15,106 nucleotides of DNA. Origin: Bacteroidia bacterium. Its GTDB lineage: Bacteria; Bacteroidota; Bacteroidia; NS11-12g; UBA955. The stretch spans positions 1-15,106 of the forward strand of contig JALRLA010000331.1 in NCBI GenBank assembly GCA_023254645.1, in the 5' to 3' direction. This document shows, in pieces, positions 13,223 through 15,106 of this stretch (within the stretch, counting starts at the first letter, position 1; every line of letters starts with the position of its first letter). The notes beneath the pieces were generated by a model. The model was not told the origin of the DNA. It ran no database searches and saw only the letters and a program-made list of their open reading frames with translations. The position numbers and the translations under genes are program-made.

Positions 13223-15106
13223 TTAAGGTACCAATAGCTTGGTCACGCCGCTTTGGCCGGAACCGCTGAAGCGAACGAAGTAGGTACCGCTGGTCAATCC
13301 AGCTACATTCAATGAAACGCTGTTGTTACCGACAGTCATGCTGTGGGCAAAACTGCGAACCACCTGACCTTGAACATTCAAAACTTGAATGCTAGCCTGA
13401 CCACTCACCTTGGATTGGAAGTTCAACACAGTGCGGTCCTGGCTGGGGTTGGGGTACAAAGTTGCAGAAACGGCAGAGACTTTGGGACCCTTGGCATTGG
13501 TCAACAATGCAGTGCTCTTGAAGTAGCCACGGCCGTGAGTACCCAAGTACATGACCATGCCTTCCCAAGGACGCCATTCGTACGCGCGAATTTCGAAAAC
13601 AGGCACGCGGGCCATTCCTTCGTTGGCTTCTTCCCAATTCAAGCCGCCATTCTCCGTTACCCAGACACCAAAGTCGGTGGCCAACACAATGCGCTTGGCA
13701 TCGTCAACGTCCACAACGGCATCGTATACGGGCATGGAAGGCAAGTCACCTGTAATGTTGTTGAAGGTGGGGTTAGCGCTCAAAGCGTCGTTGGATTCGT
13801 ATACGTAAGTGGTATTTCCGTATCCGCCGCAAGTCACGATCAAGTGATCAGGATTGCTGGGATCTACGTTCACCGAAGTAACCGTGCGACCGGTCAAGGT
13901 GCTAGGGGTAATGTTGTTGAGGCTAATGCCCACAGGAATGTCCTTCACGCCAGGATTGTCCTCGATGGTGTAGCTGGCAGAATTCAAACCGTCGATGCGG
14001 TAGATGCGGCCTTGCTTGCAAGCAAACAAGTGATCACCGTCGGGAGTGTAATCCATTTCGATGATGCGGTTGTTGCCCAAACCTCCGGCTACCATGAACC
14101 AAGAAACGGTGTTGGAGAAATCAGTAGGATTGACAGCCACCCAAATCTCAGCATCTTTGGCCAAGAACAAGCGGGATACATTTTTGTCCTTTTCCCACAA
14201 GCAATAGGTCGTATTGAAGTCGGTTTGGATCTTGCCCTCCTGACGATCGTCAAAGAAGGTAGAGCTCGACTGACCGCTGTTGCTCGAACGAGCTACCGTA
14301 CCGTAGTAGGTAGACATGAACACCGTAGCGGGATGATACTTCGAGAATTCCACGTCGAAACCGTCACCGCCGTAAATGGAGATACCGGTTTGTGAAGGCT
14401 TGCCGCCGAATGAGTTGCCAGAGAAGTTCAACAAGTAGGTACCGTTGTCTTGCGATCCCCCTACTACATGGCCCAACTCGTTGGCAGCCACGTTGTAGAG
14501 TTGCAAGGAGGTGAAACCGCGGTTGATGCTGGTCCAGGTGCTCAAGTTTTGAGAAGAGTACAAACCACCGTCTGAACCTACAATGCAGGTTACAGGATTG
14601 GTGCGGGTGTTCCACTCAATGATGTGTTTGTCTGCGTGTACGTAACCGTTGTTCCAGGGAGCGCCGAAAGTGCTACCGGTTTCACGGAAACCATTGGCTT
14701 TGTCCCAAGTAGCGAGTACAACTCCACCCATCATGACGAAATCTTTGTTTTTGGGGTGAACGCTGATCACGTTGTCGTACCAACCTTGGCGATTGGAACC
14801 AAAAATATCCGTTACGCTGCTGTACGAAACGATTTCTTCCCATGTGGTACCGCCGTCAGTGGTGCGCCAAACGCCCATGAAACGACCGTAGTTGGAACCC
14901 GAACCGGCACCGCAGATGTATACGTAGTTAGGGTCTTCAGGTGAAATAGCAAGGGCCGTACGACCGCCCATGTTGGCGCCCAAGTTGGCCACTTTCAAAC
15001 CACCGGCACCGTCGGTCTTGTAAACCGTTCCAGCTCCGTTAGAGGCCCATACGACTCCATTTTTATCGATTTTCACTTCTTTGATGGCACCGCCCGTCAA
15101 GCGGGT
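13223..15106 (-). CDS. secreted Asp-box/beta-propeller protein with T9SS type A sorting domain (5' end missing)
   Basis: The frame is open to the right edge, so at least the signal peptide and first blades lie outside; 627 codons are visible. The body has repeated beta-propeller features seen in BNR/sortilin-VPS10-like and WD40/YVTN-type proteins: Asp-box-like RTTDGGTTWEE (about 14835-14870) and VTENGGLNWEEA (about 13625-13660), 'DPSNPDHLIVTCGG' and 'SPEDPNYVYICGAG' turns, and GTHGRGYF. The last 80 residues (about 13226-13465) form a T9SS type A sorting domain: LYPNPSQD, then QVLNVQGQVV, then GTYFVRF and a final VTKLLVP. Such domains target cargo through the outer membrane by the PorSS/T9SS machinery and are then removed. 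Relatives are often labelled glycosyl hydrolase or sialidase, but no catalytic residues can be assigned; binding or adhesion is equally possible. It is a stand-alone gene with its own terminator. Confidence 0.85.
   Translation of the reverse strand, partial: TRLTGGAIKEVKIDKNGVVWASNGAGTVYKTDGAGGLKVANLGANMGGRTALAISPEDPNYVYICGAGSGSNYGRFMGVWRTTDGGTTWEEIVSYSSVTDIFGSNRQGWYDNVISVHPKNKDFVMMGGVVLATWDKANGFRETGSTFGAPWNNGYVHADKHIIEWNTRTNPVTCIVGSDGGLYSSQNLSTWTSINRGFTSLQLYNVAANELGHVVGGSQDNGTYLLNFSGNSFGGKPSQTGISIYGGDGFDVEFSKYHPATVFMSTYYGTVARSSNSGQSSSTFFDDRQEGKIQTDFNTTYCLWEKDKNVSRLFLAKDAEIWVAVNPTDFSNTVSWFMVAGGLGNNRIIEMDYTPDGDHLFACKQGRIYRIDGLNSASYTIEDNPGVKDIPVGISLNNITPSTLTGRTVTSVNVDPSNPDHLIVTCGGYGNTTYVYESNDALSANPTFNNITGDLPSMPVYDAVVDVDDAKRIVLATDFGVWVTENGGLNWEEANEGMARVPVFEIRAYEWRPWEGMVMYLGTHGRGYFKSTALLTNAKGPKVSAVSATLYPNPSQDRTVLNFQSKVSGQASIQVLNVQGQVVRSFAHSMTVGNNSVSLNVAGLTSGTYFVRFSGSGQSGVTKLLVP

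Noticed and set aside
13343..14395. A 350-codon open frame on the plus strand opposite the T9SS cargo gene
   Set aside because: The minus strand encodes a clear propeller and sorting domain; the antisense protein is His/Val-rich and shows no family features.
1..15106. Mobile elements, CRISPR arrays, tRNAs, toxin-antitoxin or defence genes
   Set aside because: I looked for transposase motifs, regularly spaced repeats, tRNA-like cloverleaf ends and small paired genes and found none; base composition looks uniform across the window.

Overview
The window looks like a piece of chromosome from a member of the Bacteroidota, most likely a Flavobacteriales-type marine or freshwater lineage with about 50% GC. 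Four things point there. A secreted protein ends in a type IX secretion (T9SS) type A sorting domain. A lipoprotein-plus-barrel Omp85 protein of the TamL type is present. Shine-Dalgarno sites are nearly absent. Several genes have the Bacteroidetes -7 promoter element TAnnTTTG. No tRNA, rRNA, insertion sequence, prophage or CRISPR array was seen. Almost all of the window is core, vertically inherited gene content.

Layout. Bases 1-296 (-) hold the start of a DUF4175-type membrane protein that runs off the left edge. Its start overlaps the end of a TrmH/SpoU RNA methyltransferase (293-1054, -). Head to head with that gene, with start codons inside each other's 5' ends, begins tamL (1048-3429, +), followed by an M48 metalloprotease (3457-4236, +) and an NlpC/P60 hydrolase (4236-4733, +). 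These three probably form an envelope-biogenesis operon. clpC (4720-7272, -) converges on them with a 14-bp overlap. A 191-bp divergent region (7273-7463) separates clpC from dnaB (7464-9053, +). A perfect bidirectional terminator (9052-9085) lies between dnaB and the convergent degP/htrA-type protease (9103-10614, -). Divergent from degP is an ECF sigma factor (10734-11300, +), translationally coupled to a one-pass membrane protein that is probably its anti-sigma factor (11297-12307, +). dapF (12323-13129, +) follows with its own promoter. The right end (13223-15106, -) is the C-terminal part of a large secreted Asp-box/beta-propeller T9SS cargo, with a terminator behind it.

How the genes fit together. 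The recurring theme is envelope assembly and protein quality control: an outer-membrane assembly factor, a periplasmic metalloprotease, a cell-wall hydrolase, the cytosolic unfoldase ClpC, the periplasmic protease DegP, and a sigma/anti-sigma pair next to degP. The last arrangement resembles an envelope-stress module analogous to RpoE-RseA-DegP, but this is inference from position only. dapF supplies meso-diaminopimelate for peptidoglycan and lysine.

I did not find a clearly new system. The most useful unexplained signals are: (i) -7 promoter boxes placed only 4-8 nt before start codons, suggesting leaderless or nearly leaderless mRNAs for dapF, the M48 protease, dnaB and clpC; (ii) a 10-bp-period direct repeat between degP and the sigma gene; and (iii) an anti-sigma-like protein whose C-terminal domain I do not recognise.
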